Below, in pieces: positions 8,278 to 16,997 of a stretch of DNA of 64,000 nucleotides; within the stretch, counting starts at the first letter, position 1, and each line of letters opens with the position of its first letter. The DNA is taken from contig JADKHO010000001.1 in assembly GCA_016721765.1 (NCBI GenBank), positions 124,001 through 188,000 on the forward strand, written 5' to 3'. Below the pieces are notes generated by a model. The model did not search any database. It had not been told where the DNA came from and was given only the letters and a program-made list of their open reading frames with translations. The stretch is from Bacteroidota bacterium. GTDB taxonomy: Bacteria > Bacteroidota > Bacteroidia > UBA4408. The position numbers and the translations under genes were made by a program.

Positions 8278-9843
8278 ATGCAAAACGAGATGATGAAATT
8301 CGATTTACCTAAAGACAACTCTTCCATTATAAAAGTAATTGGAGTAGGTGGAGGAGGCAGCAATGCTGTGAACCACATGTATCGCATGGGAATTAAAGGG
8401 GTAGATTTTATGGTGTGCAATACCGATCAGCAAGCCTTGGACATTAGCCCGGTTCCCTGCAAAATTCAGTTGGGCTCAACCCTTACAGAAGGACGTGGCG
8501 CTGGATCACAACCCGAAGTAGGTAAAAATGCGGCTATTGAAAATATCGAAGACATAAAAGAAGTTCTTGGAAATAATACCAAAATGGTCTTTGTTACTGC
8601 CGGTATGGGTGGCGGAACGGGAACAGGTGCAGCTCCAGTAATTGCCGGCGCTGCTAAAGAAATGGGAATTTTAACAGTAGCCATTGTGACTATTCCTTTT
8701 GGATTAGAAGGCCGAAAAAGAAGATTGCAAGCGGAGCTAGGATTAGAGGAATTGAAAAAAAATGTGGATACCCTGCTTATCATCAACAATGATAAATTGC
8801 GCGAAATTTATGGTAATCTTCGTATGACGGATGCTTTCGGTCATGCCGATGATGTATTAAGCACAGCTGCAAAAGGAATTGCCGACATTATCACTACAAC
8901 GCTTCACATCAATACCGACTTTGCAGATATTCAAACAGTCTTGAAAGATAGTGGTGTTGCCATAATGGGATCAGCATCTGCAGCAGGTGAAAACAGAGCC
9001 ATTAACGCAGTTGAACAGGCGCTTTCATCGCCCTTGTTAAATGATAGCAATATAAAAGGTGCAAACTATGTACTCTTAAATGTTACTTGTGGGACCGAAG
9101 AAATTACCATGGACGAGTTCGGTGAAATAGCTGATTACATTCAGGATGCAGCCGGACAAACTGCGGAAGTTATACAAGGTTTTGGGGTAGATGAAAGTTT
9201 AGGCGACAGAGTAAATGTTACCATCATTGCAACCGGATTTAACAAGAAAAATGATTTGGGTTATGATGTGGTGAAAAAGCCTGAGGTTAAAAAGTATTCA
9301 TTGGATGATGTGATTTCAAGCAGTCCTGCACCAAGTGTTCCTGTTCAACCAATCAGCACAACTACTGCTACATCACAACAACCCATTGTGCACCAATTAG
9401 AAGATATTGATGACACTGCTACAACTCAGAAAGAAGAACAAATTGAGCAAGTTAGTTTTGAATTTGAAATTTCATCCACATCTGGTGAACAGAAGGTTGA
9501 AGAGAAGGAAGAGTCGTTCACTTTTAGCATCAAACAAGATGAACCTACATTGATTGTAAAAAACACGGAAGAGAAATTTGAATCCAACATCCCGTCTGAC
9601 GACAGAATGAAATTGGCGAACGACCGTGTAAATCGTTTGAAAAATTTGAGTCATAAATTCAAAACACCGGGTGGGTTAAGTGAAATGGAAAGTCAACCGG
9701 CTTACTTGCGCAAAAATGTAACATTATCTAATGTTCCGCATTCAAGCGATTCGCAGGTATCTCGATTTACTTTATCTGAAGGTGAGGATAAATCAACAGA
9801 GATAAAGCCTAACAATTCATTTCTTCACGATAACGTTGACTAA
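8278..9843 (+). CDS. ftsZ: FtsZ, tubulin-like division GTPase
   Basis: FtsZ polymerises into the Z-ring. The GTPase core is complete: GVGGGGSNAVNHM near the N-terminus, the tubulin signature GGGTGTGAAPV, and the NNDKLREIYG and SSPLLN segments. The protein is long (521 residues) because a low-complexity acidic linker rich in Gln, Glu and Thr runs from about residue 340. The FtsA-binding-like motif QPAYLRKN is not at the extreme end but is followed by about 40 further residues including VPHSSDSQVSRFTL. I recall similar tails in other Bacteroidota FtsZ, but could not compare them here. Confidence 0.97.
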   Translation: MQNEMMKFDLPKDNSSIIKVIGVGGGGSNAVNHMYRMGIKGVDFMVCNTDQQALDISPVPCKIQLGSTLTEGRGAGSQPEVGKNAAIENIEDIKEVLGNNTKMVFVTAGMGGGTGTGAAPVIAGAAKEMGILTVAIVTIPFGLEGRKRRLQAELGLEELKKNVDTLLIINNDKLREIYGNLRMTDAFGHADDVLSTAAKGIADIITTTLHINTDFADIQTVLKDSGVAIMGSASAAGENRAINAVEQALSSPLLNDSNIKGANYVLLNVTCGTEEITMDEFGEIADYIQDAAGQTAEVIQGFGVDESLGDRVNVTIIATGFNKKNDLGYDVVKKPEVKKYSLDDVISSSPAPSVPVQPISTTTATSQQPIVHQLEDIDDTATTQKEEQIEQVSFEFEISSTSGEQKVEEKEESFTFSIKQDEPTLIVKNTEEKFESNIPSDDRMKLANDRVNRLKNLSHKFKTPGGLSEMESQPAYLRKNVTLSNVPHSSDSQVSRFTLSEGEDKSTEIKPNNSFLHDNVD

Positions 9844-9855
9844 TAAAAAAGCTAA

Positions 9856-10299
9856 ATGACTTTAGAAGAACAAATAAATGCGGATATAAAAGCAGCGATG
9901 CTTGCAAAAGAAGCCGCTAAATTGGAAGCTTTGCGTGCTGTTAAATCGGCAATTCTTTTACTTAAAACTTCCCCGGAAGGATTAAGTCCTGAAAGTGAAA
10001 TGAAGGCTTTGAATAAAATGGTGAAACAACGTAAAGAAACAGCCGAAGTTTATATTACGCAAAACAGAAAAGATTTAGCTGATGTAGAATTAGCACAAGC
10101 AGCCATCATCGAAAACTATTTGCCAAAGCAAATGGATGAATCAGAATTAAGAACAGAAATTTCTAAAATAATTGCAGCAGTTGGCGCAAGCTCCCCTGCT
10201 GATTTAGGCAAAGTAATGGGCCTTGCTACAAAACAATTTGCGGGAAAAGCAGATGGGAAAGTAGTAAGCACCATTGTTAAAGAGCTGTTGAGTAAGTAG
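9856..10299 (+). CDS. GatB/YqeY domain protein
   Basis: This 147-residue cytoplasmic helical protein belongs to the YqeY family, which shares the tail domain of the GatB amidotransferase subunit. The visible pattern is MTLEEQINADIKAAMLAKE, RKETAEVY, AIIENYLPKQM and DLGKVMGLATKQFAGKADG, all typical of the family. It follows ftsZ by 12 bases and is followed by a strong terminator, so it is the last gene of the dcw transcript. The biochemical role of free YqeY is not established; a tRNA-binding function is inferred from GatB. Confidence 0.92.
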   Translation: MTLEEQINADIKAAMLAKEAAKLEALRAVKSAILLLKTSPEGLSPESEMKALNKMVKQRKETAEVYITQNRKDLADVELAQAAIIENYLPKQMDESELRTEISKIIAAVGASSPADLGKVMGLATKQFAGKADGKVVSTIVKELLSK

Positions 10300-10321
10300 T
10301 GGTTTACTTAGTTTAAGGGGA

Positions 10322-10360
10322 GAAACGCCTATACAGCAATGTGTGGGCGTTTCATTTTTT
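10322..10360 (+). terminator. Rho-independent terminator closing the dcw operon
   Basis: A perfect 8-bp stem (GAAACGCC at 10322-10329 with GGCGTTTC at 10346-10353) is followed by ATTTTTT. It lies 22 bases after the YqeY-like gene. Confidence 0.88.
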
Positions 10361-10383
10361 AATTTAAAAATAGCATTAAAAAT

Positions 10384-11151
10384 ATGGTAAGAATAATTTC
10401 ATATAATGTAAATGGAATTCGTGCAGCCTTGAGTAAAGATTGGATGGCCTGGTTAAAAAGTGCTAATCCGGATATTGTTTGTTTGCAAGAAATTAAAGCC
10501 AGTCCCGATCAATTGGATATTTCCATCTTTTCGGCTGCAGGATATACACACTACTGGCATCCTGCAGAAAAAAAAGGATACAGCGGTGTCGCGATATTAT
10601 CAAAAATGCAAGCAGATAAAATCACCATTGGATGTGGTATAAAAAAATACGATGAAGAAGGCCGAGTAATCCGAGCTGATTTTGGGGATATTTCCATTAT
10701 AAGTGTTTATCATCCATCCGGCTCAAGCGGAGAGGTACGACAAGGCTTTAAAATGGAATGGTTACAAGATTTCCAAGAGTATATCAATCAACTAAAAAAA
10801 GAAAGGCCCAAGCTCATTATATGTGGTGATTACAACATTTGTAACAAACCCATCGATATTCACAATCCAAAATCAAATGCCAACACCTCCGGATTTCTTC
10901 CAGAGGAGCGCCTTTGGTTCGATAAATTTTTAGCCAGTGGATTTGTGGATTCGTTTCGTGTATTTAATCAGGAGCCACATCAATACAGTTGGTGGAGTTA
11001 TCGAGCAAATTCGCGCGCAAAAAATTTAGGTTGGAGAATTGATTATAACTTAGTAAGTGAAAATCTACGTTCCAAATTAATTCATGCAGCAATATTGCCG
11101 GAAGCTAAGCATTCGGATCATTGCCCGGTACTTTTAGATATTGATATGTAA
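10384..11151 (+). CDS. xth: Exodeoxyribonuclease III / AP endonuclease
   Basis: This is an endonuclease/exonuclease/phosphatase-fold DNA repair enzyme that cuts at abasic sites and trims 3' ends. The product has 255 residues. Landmarks in order are the Asn metal site in ISYNVNGIRAA, the Glu metal site in CLQEIKA, CGDYNICNKPIDIHNP (active-site Asp and Asn), WRIDYNLVS and the terminal HSDHCPV catalytic Asp-His. All catalytic residues are present. It stands alone between the dcw terminator and the binding-protein gene. Confidence 0.95.
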   Translation: MVRIISYNVNGIRAALSKDWMAWLKSANPDIVCLQEIKASPDQLDISIFSAAGYTHYWHPAEKKGYSGVAILSKMQADKITIGCGIKKYDEEGRVIRADFGDISIISVYHPSGSSGEVRQGFKMEWLQDFQEYINQLKKERPKLIICGDYNICNKPIDIHNPKSNANTSGFLPEERLWFDKFLASGFVDSFRVFNQEPHQYSWWSYRANSRAKNLGWRIDYNLVSENLRSKLIHAAILPEAKHSDHCPVLLDIDM

Positions 11152-11193
11152 AATGAACATTATTAATTCCAAATTAAGTATGACTAAATTATT

Positions 11194-11219
11194 TTTTGAC
11201 AAAATAAATTTTATCAAAA
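11194..11219. promoter_or_regulatory. 26-bp near-palindrome upstream of the ABC binding-protein gene
   Basis: Arms TTTTGACAAAAT (11194-11205) and ATTTTATCAAAA (11208-11219) are inverted copies with one mismatch around AA. It lies 16-41 bases before the TATATTTG -7 element at 11235, where an operator or activator site would act. The regulator is unknown. Confidence 0.4.
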
Positions 11220-11234
11220 GCTATAGATTTAGAT

Positions 11235-11242
11235 TATATTTG
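11235..11242 (+). promoter_or_regulatory. -7 promoter element TATATTTG
   Basis: This matches the Bacteroidota TAnnTTTG consensus 29 bases before the ATG of the substrate-binding lipoprotein at 11271. No clear -33 TTG is seen at the usual distance. Confidence 0.5.
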
Positions 11243-11270
11243 ATTGGATGAAATTCCATTTTTTAAAATT

Positions 11271-13052
11271 ATGAAATCGATTTTTATTTGCTGTATTAGC
11301 CTATTATTATTCTTCTGCTGCTGCAGCAATCCTCAACCCAAAGCAGCTCCCAAAACTCGCATTGCTAAAGGGAATATAACTTTTGGGGGCGTTTTTAAAA
11401 TCAATGAAAATGAATATTTTTCCAGCTTATATCCGCATAAAGTAAACGAAATTATTGCACAACAAATTGCCAGTCAGGTGTACGAAGGATTGGTGAAAAT
11501 ATCACCCAAAGATTTGTCCGTACTTCCTTCTATTGCCAGCCATTGGGAAATTAGCAATAATGCCAAAACCTTTACATTTCACCTTCGAAAAGGAATTCAT
11601 TTTCAGAACGACGCCTGCTTTGAAAAAGGAATTGGGAGAGAAGTTACTGCACAGGATTTTAAGTATTGTTTTGAAAAACTTTGCAGCAGTAATGAAGAAA
11701 TAAATTCGGGTTTTTATATTTTTCAAGATAGAGTTGTGGGGGCAAATGCCTATTATGAATCAACCGAAAAAGGAGCGCCACTTTCAGAGGGAGTAACAGG
11801 GGTAAAAGCGTTGAACGATTCCACCTTAGAAATCGATTTAGAATATTCGTTTCAAGGTTTCTTAAACATGCTGACCATGCCATTTGCCTGGGTTTTCCCG
11901 CACGAAGCTGTCGAAAAATATGGGTCTGAAATGCGCACCCATTGCGTTGGAACAGGCCCCTTTTATGTGAAGGATGTCAAGCACGATGAATCCATTATTT
12001 TAGCAAGAAATGAAAACTATTGGGATACGGATAAACTAGGAAACCAATTGCCCTATCTCGATATCATTAAATTCTCATTCAATAAAGAAAAAACAGCTGA
12101 ATACCTCGAATTTAAAAAAGGAAATTTGGATATCGTTTCCGGAGTTCCTTCAGAAATGCGGGAGGAATTAATGCGGGAAAGCAATAGCGGTAGCGCTAAT
12201 TTCAATTTGAATATCACACCAATCATGTCTATCAGTTATTATGGATTTCAAACACAAGGGAAATTGTTTCAAAACAAAAAATTGCGACAGGCTTTCAATT
12301 ATGCAATTGACCGCGAAAAAATTGCAAAATTTGTGTTGTTAGATGAAGCACGTCCTGCGCTGTATGGAATAGTTCCTCCCTCCTTTCCAAATTACGATAC
12401 ACGTGCCGTAAAAGGTTTTTCGTTCAATCCAGAACTGGCACGCAAATTATTGGCTGAAGCAGGTTATCCAAATGGACAAGGATTCCCGGTTGATTTTGCA
12501 TTGCTCTTAAACAGTGGAGGAGAGCGCAATATAGAGGTGGCACAGGCCATACAAAAAATGCTTTCCGACAATTTAAATGTAGCCATCAAATTAAACGTGT
12601 TGCCCTTTCCGCAAAAACTCGATCAAGAAAATAACGGAAGTGCTCAATTTTGGAAATCGGGTTGGGTAGCGGATTACCCCGACCCGCAATCGTTTTTAGA
12701 TATTTTTTATGGTAAACTGGTTCCTGACTCTGGTGGGCTTTCACCGGTGAACTCGGGCCGTTATAAAAGTGTGCGCTTTGATTCGCTTTATGAAGCTGCT
12801 CTAAAAGAAGTGGACATACAAAAAAGATTTTCGCTGTATCAGCAGGCTGATCAAATTGCTATTAACGATGCGGCTTACATGCCCATTTACTATGATCAAA
12901 GTACCTACCTTACTCAAAAATATGTGCGTAATCTCGACTTTAATGCACTTGATTATTTAGATCTTTCGCAGGTATATTTTCAAAAGAAAGAAGCTACACA
13001 GCAAGCTTCAAAATCTAGCGGAAGCGCACAAAGTAAGGCTGCACAGAAATAG
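11271..13052 (+). CDS. ABC transporter substrate-binding lipoprotein, peptide/oligopeptide type (SBP_bac_5)
   Basis: This is a solute-binding lipoprotein of the DppA/OppA class (593 residues). A lipoprotein signal peptide runs MKSIFICCISLLLFF, ending in three Cys at residues 16-18, one of which is lipidated. The class pattern follows: LYPHKVNEIIAQQIASQVYE, the FTFHLRKGIHFQND segment, AQDFKYCFEK, GTGPFYVK, the LRQAFNYAIDREKI helix, and DYPDPQSFLDIFY near the end. The start is the ATG at 11271, because the TTG at 11244 would place a charged tail before the signal peptide. No permease or ATPase genes are adjacent, so the transporter partners must be elsewhere. Confidence 0.92.
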   Translation: MKSIFICCISLLLFFCCCSNPQPKAAPKTRIAKGNITFGGVFKINENEYFSSLYPHKVNEIIAQQIASQVYEGLVKISPKDLSVLPSIASHWEISNNAKTFTFHLRKGIHFQNDACFEKGIGREVTAQDFKYCFEKLCSSNEEINSGFYIFQDRVVGANAYYESTEKGAPLSEGVTGVKALNDSTLEIDLEYSFQGFLNMLTMPFAWVFPHEAVEKYGSEMRTHCVGTGPFYVKDVKHDESIILARNENYWDTDKLGNQLPYLDIIKFSFNKEKTAEYLEFKKGNLDIVSGVPSEMREELMRESNSGSANFNLNITPIMSISYYGFQTQGKLFQNKKLRQAFNYAIDREKIAKFVLLDEARPALYGIVPPSFPNYDTRAVKGFSFNPELARKLLAEAGYPNGQGFPVDFALLLNSGGERNIEVAQAIQKMLSDNLNVAIKLNVLPFPQKLDQENNGSAQFWKSGWVADYPDPQSFLDIFYGKLVPDSGGLSPVNSGRYKSVRFDSLYEAALKEVDIQKRFSLYQQADQIAINDAAYMPIYYDQSTYLTQKYVRNLDFNALDYLDLSQVYFQKKEATQQASKSSGSAQSKAAQK

Positions 13053-13166
13053 TTTACACACTTCGGTGCCTTTGTAAAGTAACATGTTGCTGTTACTAAC
13101 TATACATTTCCTTACCTAAAATTATGCTTGGAGCTTAGTAATTTTACAAAATAAAATAAACCTGTC

Positions 13167-14204
13167 ATGAAAACATTAATCAGAAATTTAGCTCCGTATA
13201 TACTTAGTTCCATACTTTTTTTAAGCGCTTGCGTTCCGGCGCGTCAATACGAAGAATTACAATCCCGTCAAAAAGGATGTTCGGATGAAAACATTTCTTT
13301 AAAATCGCAAAATCAAGATATCAGCACAAAACTCACCGAATGTGATGCAGCACTTACTGAAGTGCGAAAGCGTGTGGCACAATTAGCAAGCGACAGCATG
13401 CGTCAATCGAATTCGATGAACATGCTTACCAAAAATTACGATAAGTTAAATGAAACGAATGAATTGCTCTTAAACAAAAATCGTGATTTGCTTTCTGGAA
13501 ATGTTGCCGAAAATAAAAAGTTGGTGGGCGACTTGCAAATGACACAGGAAGAATTACAACGCAAACAAGATGCTTTGAAAATATTGGAAGGTGAATTGAA
13601 TGCCAAAAAGAAAAACCTGGATGATTTAACCGCCGATTTAACAGCATCTCGCGCTGAACTTAAGAAACGCGAAGAAAAAGTAAATGAACTGCAAACCGTA
13701 CTAGCACGAAAAGACAGCACCGTGAGCGCCTTAAAGAAAAAAGTTTCGGATGCACTCTTGGGTTTTGAAAATAATGGACTTACCATCCAACAAAAAAATG
13801 GTAAAGTATATGTGTCTCTGGAAGAACGTTTGCTCTTTGCCTCCGGAAGTATTGTTGTAGATCCGAAAGGTGCCGATGCCATAAAAAAACTGGCCAAGGT
13901 ATTGGAGCAAAATGCGGATATAAATGTTTTGATTGAAGGGCATACAGATAATGTTCCTTATAACAGTGCCGGTGGTGCCATTAAAGACAATTGGGATTTA
14001 AGTGTATTACGCGCGACTTCTATTGTAAAAATCATTACTCAAAACAGTAAAATGGATCCTACCCGTTTAGCTGCTTCGGGCAGAGGCGAATTCTTTCCTA
14101 TTGATGCAGCAAATACTGCTGAAGCAAGAAAGAAAAACCGAAGAACCGAAATTATTCTTACGCCAAAATTGGATGAGATTTTAAAGGTGTTGGAGACGAA
14201 TTAG
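13167..14204 (+). CDS. OmpA-family peptidoglycan-binding lipoprotein with coiled coil
   Basis: A 345-residue lipoprotein. The signal peptide ends LFLSAC, with lipid Cys at residue 22. Residues about 30-195 form a long Glu/Lys-rich coiled coil. Residues about 215-335 are an OmpA C-terminal domain: LLFASGSIVVDPKGADAI, VLIEGHTDNVPY, LSVLRATSIVKII, AASGRGEFFPI and RKKNRRTEIIL, which contains the DAP-binding Asp and Arg residues of the family. It probably links the outer membrane to peptidoglycan. A -7-like TAATTTTAC at 13137-13145 precedes it. It is monocistronic by spacing. Confidence 0.92.
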   Translation: MKTLIRNLAPYILSSILFLSACVPARQYEELQSRQKGCSDENISLKSQNQDISTKLTECDAALTEVRKRVAQLASDSMRQSNSMNMLTKNYDKLNETNELLLNKNRDLLSGNVAENKKLVGDLQMTQEELQRKQDALKILEGELNAKKKNLDDLTADLTASRAELKKREEKVNELQTVLARKDSTVSALKKKVSDALLGFENNGLTIQQKNGKVYVSLEERLLFASGSIVVDPKGADAIKKLAKVLEQNADINVLIEGHTDNVPYNSAGGAIKDNWDLSVLRATSIVKIITQNSKMDPTRLAASGRGEFFPIDAANTAEARKKNRRTEIILTPKLDEILKVLETN

Positions 14205-14650
14205 TGATTAACAGATTGCAATCATTAGAAGTGCTTTATTTTGATGTTTGATGGGACATTCGGTTAAGTGAAAATAGTACAATATATCTCCAATATTTTA
14301 CCTAAAATATGTTGTAATATTTTCTAAATAGGATCTAGAGCGTGGTAATCTTAAAACCAGTTCTTCTTTCCAAATTCTCTTTCTGTCATTGTTCCAAAAG
14401 AAAAATCATTTTGTCTTTATCAATTACTTATGTAAAAGGTAAGCAAAGACCAAATTCATTCTAAACTCAAGGAGCAGAATTTATCCTGTTTGCCCTATTC
14501 GAGTAATGTGGCATAACATTTTTAAGCTTGGCATTGAGGCTGATTTTAATACAAAGTTCAATAATATTTCAAATTTTTAAAGTATGCATAAATGCTCTCC
14601 TTTTGACAAACCTCTTTTAACTGTGAGATTTGATGTATTTTGCTTATTTT
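14205..14650. other. 446-bp intergenic stretch without a gene
   Basis: No coding frame or RNA gene can be supported. The only structure seen is a short AT-rich inverted repeat, ATATTTTA-CC-TAAAATAT at 14293-14310, which could be an end-of-transcript hairpin for the OmpA gene but lacks a T-run. Confidence 0.6.
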
Positions 14651-15364
14651 TTATTGCTTTGTAGACATTAAAAACAGTGTTCCAATTATAATTACGTCTT
14701 GAATAAAATGAATTGTCCAAGCCCAAAAGAAACCATTTGTTTCGTAAAGTGATTTAGCTAAAACGAGTCCTAACACTCCTGCCATAGTTGCACCTATCAA
14801 GCCATTTGGCATTCCTGCTAAATGGGGAATTCCAAATAATAATGCAGAAATTATATAAATTGTCATTGGTGTCAAAAGCCCTTTTAGGGGCGACACTATT
14901 CCGATTCTATAAATAATTTCTTCGCCAAAGGAATTGGTTATAGAAAAAAGGAAAATCCAAAAAATACCACTTTGTAAAGTTGCCCAACTTATTGGTATTA
15001 GTTTCAATTGTAAATACATAAATATACCCGTTGCTAAACTAATAACAATAGATAACGAAATTCCGGTTTTCAGCCAACTGTCATTGGCTTTAATACCAAA
15101 CAATTTCATTTCTTTTGCAGGGCTTGAAATGTTGCCAAAGTCGAAATAATTAATAAAATTCTCTTTGTTTAATAAATAGGTTGTTCCAATCGAAAGTACT
15201 GTTATCAATAAAAGTAAAAACTGATAATTAAATTGAACGTTTACATAATCATATTGTGAAACTGAAATCAATCTATTTGTTTTTGATTGCTGAGCAGAAA
15301 AAAGAATTAGTGCTGTATAAACAACTACAAGAATTATCGGTATTACTATTTTAAACTTCCCCAT
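14651..15364 (-). CDS. CPBP-family intramembrane metalloprotease
   Basis: This is an integral membrane protein of 237 residues with about seven to eight hydrophobic segments. It carries the three CPBP (CAAX protease/bacteriocin-processing, Abi) motifs: EEIIYR (Glu-Glu and Arg), FGIPH (His) and HFIQD (His and Asp). These place the glutamates and histidines for zinc or glutamate-based catalysis in the membrane. The substrate is unknown; such proteins have been tied to prenyl-protein processing and to peptide self-immunity. It is downstream of and co-directional with the Crp-like regulator gene, 77 bases away, so regulation by that protein is possible. Confidence 0.87.
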   Translation of the reverse strand: MGKFKIVIPIILVVVYTALILFSAQQSKTNRLISVSQYDYVNVQFNYQFLLLLITVLSIGTTYLLNKENFINYFDFGNISSPAKEMKLFGIKANDSWLKTGISLSIVISLATGIFMYLQLKLIPISWATLQSGIFWIFLFSITNSFGEEIIYRIGIVSPLKGLLTPMTIYIISALLFGIPHLAGMPNGLIGATMAGVLGLVLAKSLYETNGFFWAWTIHFIQDVIIIGTLFLMSTKQ

Positions 15365-15441
15365 TTTTAAACTTATTAAATCAAGTGCAAAAATGAAAAC
15401 ATAATTCCCGAAAAAACATATCCTAGGGTAAGAAATGAAAA

Positions 15442-16017
15442 TTAAGAAATTTTTTTTCTTAATCGACTAAAACTTTCTGGTGTAATTCCCAAATAGGAAG
15501 CAATGTATTTGTTAGGTGTTCTATGAATAATGTTTGGTTGCTTTGTAAACATTTCAAGATAGCGCTGTTCAGCAGTTTTAGAGAGTAGTTCTAACTGTTG
15601 CGTTTGTTTGTGAATGTACATACTTTCGGAAGCAATTTGGCAAATTTGTCGTCCATATTCCGTTTTTGCCAATAGTTCAAAATTTTGCTTATCTATTCTA
15701 AAAAGGGTAGACGGTTCAAAACAAATAACTTCAAGGTTGGTTGCCTGATTGGTAATAAAAGAAAAATAGTCTCCAAAAAAATCACCTTCATAACACAAGT
15801 CAATGCACAAATAATTATTGTTTTGAAACAACATAATTCCTCCTGAACCTTTTACTATAAAATAGAAATATTTTTCTCGCTCATTATACTTTTTAATCAC
15901 TTCATTTTTTGATGTGTCAATTACTTGTCCACTTTGAGCAAAAGTCTCCCAAATTTCAATTGGTGCTATAAAATATGGGTCATATGATTGCTTAAATATT
16001 TCCGCTAAATGTTGCAT
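15442..16017 (-). CDS. Crp/Fnr-family transcriptional regulator
   Basis: The 191-residue protein has a cyclic-nucleotide-binding-like beta barrel (about residues 20-115, with FYFIVKGSGGIMLFQNN and CYEGDFFGDY). A dimer helix and a short winged helix-turn-helix follow, ending IASYLGITPESFSRLRKKI. No Cys cluster for an FNR iron-sulfur centre is seen, and the cAMP-contact Arg-Ser of true Crp is absent, so the ligand is unknown. The group is common in Bacteroidota. A palindrome lies 41 to 65 bases upstream. Confidence 0.92.
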   Translation of the reverse strand: MQHLAEIFKQSYDPYFIAPIEIWETFAQSGQVIDTSKNEVIKKYNEREKYFYFIVKGSGGIMLFQNNNYLCIDLCYEGDFFGDYFSFITNQATNLEVICFEPSTLFRIDKQNFELLAKTEYGRQICQIASESMYIHKQTQQLELLSKTAEQRYLEMFTKQPNIIHRTPNKYIASYLGITPESFSRLRKKIS

Positions 16018-16057
16018 TCCTTAAAGAGTGTTATAACTTGTAATGCGCCCTTTGACC

Positions 16058-16082
16058 TTCAGGTGATTTCCAATCACCTGAA
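16058..16082. promoter_or_regulatory. Perfect palindrome, candidate operator of the Crp-like regulator
   Basis: Arms TTCAGGTGATT (16058-16068) and AATCACCTGAA (16072-16082) flank TCC. It is between nadK and the regulator gene, close upstream of the regulator start. The GTGAT...ATCAC core resembles Crp/Fnr-type half-sites. There is no T-run on either strand, which argues against a simple terminator for nadK. Confidence 0.4.
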
Positions 16083-16113
16083 ATCCCAACAAGTTGATGA
16101 TCCCACCCACTAC

Positions 16114-16992
16114 TTAATTCCTCCGATCAATCCCCCACATCAATTTTTTGCGCAATGTATCGTGAAAGTGCTGGTTTTGCAGGCGTACCAAATTTATTTT
16201 AAAAGGGGCACGTTGAAGTGTCATGTCTATCTCGGAATGAATATTTTCGGAACGTGAATCTAAGGATACCAAAAAGTTTTTATGTCGCCCTTCAACCTTT
16301 AAGGTGAGGATATCTTTATCGGAAATAATGATAGGGCGCACATTTAAATTATGCGGTGCAATCGGAGTAACAATAAAATTTTCGCAATCGGGAACAACAA
16401 TTGGTCCGCCGCAACTTAAGGAGTAGGCCGTAGAACCGGTGGGCGTGCTTACAATTAAGCCATCGGCCCAATATGAGTTCAAAAACAAACCATTCAAATA
16501 CGAGTGAATGGTAATCATGCTGGAGGTATCCTTTTTAAGAATGGTAAATTCATTCAGCGCAAAATTCATGTCGCCAAACAAATTATTTTGTGTGCTCAAC
16601 TGTACCAGTGTTCTACTATCTAACGAATAATTATCGGTGCATAGGGAATCAATAGCAAAACCAATTTCCCGCTCCGACACACTCGATAAAAACCCTAATC
16701 GCCCGGTGTTAATTCCAAGTATGGGAATGCCCGAACCCTTTATCAATGCTAATGTTTCGAGTAAGGTGCCATCACCACCCAAACTAAACAAAAAATCGAT
16801 TTTATTTACAATATGCTTGCTTTGCGAAAAGGTTGTGATATCACTTCCAAGTTTTAATTTATGCTTAATGAGTTCATGAAAAGGTTCGAATACCGCAATC
16901 TCAATGGCACACCTTTGCAATTTCGAGATCAACTCTACTACTGCGTCCTCATTAAGTTTGTCAAATTTTTTTCCGTAAATCCCTACTTTCAT
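16114..16992 (-). CDS. nadK: NAD kinase
   Basis: This cytoplasmic enzyme phosphorylates NAD to NADP. The 292-residue product has GGDGTLLE (residues 72-79), the diagnostic kinase motif whose Asp is catalytic. NTGRLGFLS, ALNEFTILK and the second family block ADGLIVSTPTGSTAYS follow. The start gives MKVGIYGKKF, as expected. It is 5 bases downstream of the Omp85-type gene in a CBS-Omp85-nadK operon on the - strand. Confidence 0.96.
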   Translation of the reverse strand: MKVGIYGKKFDKLNEDAVVELISKLQRCAIEIAVFEPFHELIKHKLKLGSDITTFSQSKHIVNKIDFLFSLGGDGTLLETLALIKGSGIPILGINTGRLGFLSSVSEREIGFAIDSLCTDNYSLDSRTLVQLSTQNNLFGDMNFALNEFTILKKDTSSMITIHSYLNGLFLNSYWADGLIVSTPTGSTAYSLSCGGPIVVPDCENFIVTPIAPHNLNVRPIIISDKDILTLKVEGRHKNFLVSLDSRSENIHSEIDMTLQRAPFKINLVRLQNQHFHDTLRKKLMWGIDRRN

Positions 16993-16997
16993 TGTTT

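Noticed and set aside
13078..13097. AGTAACA/TGTTACT hairpin after the ABC binding-protein gene
   Set aside because: The stem is short and no T-run follows, so it is not called a terminator.
14651..16017. CPBP protease and Crp regulator as a bacteriocin-immunity cassette
   Set aside because: No precursor peptide, leader with GG motif or transporter gene is nearby, so the idea is not supported.
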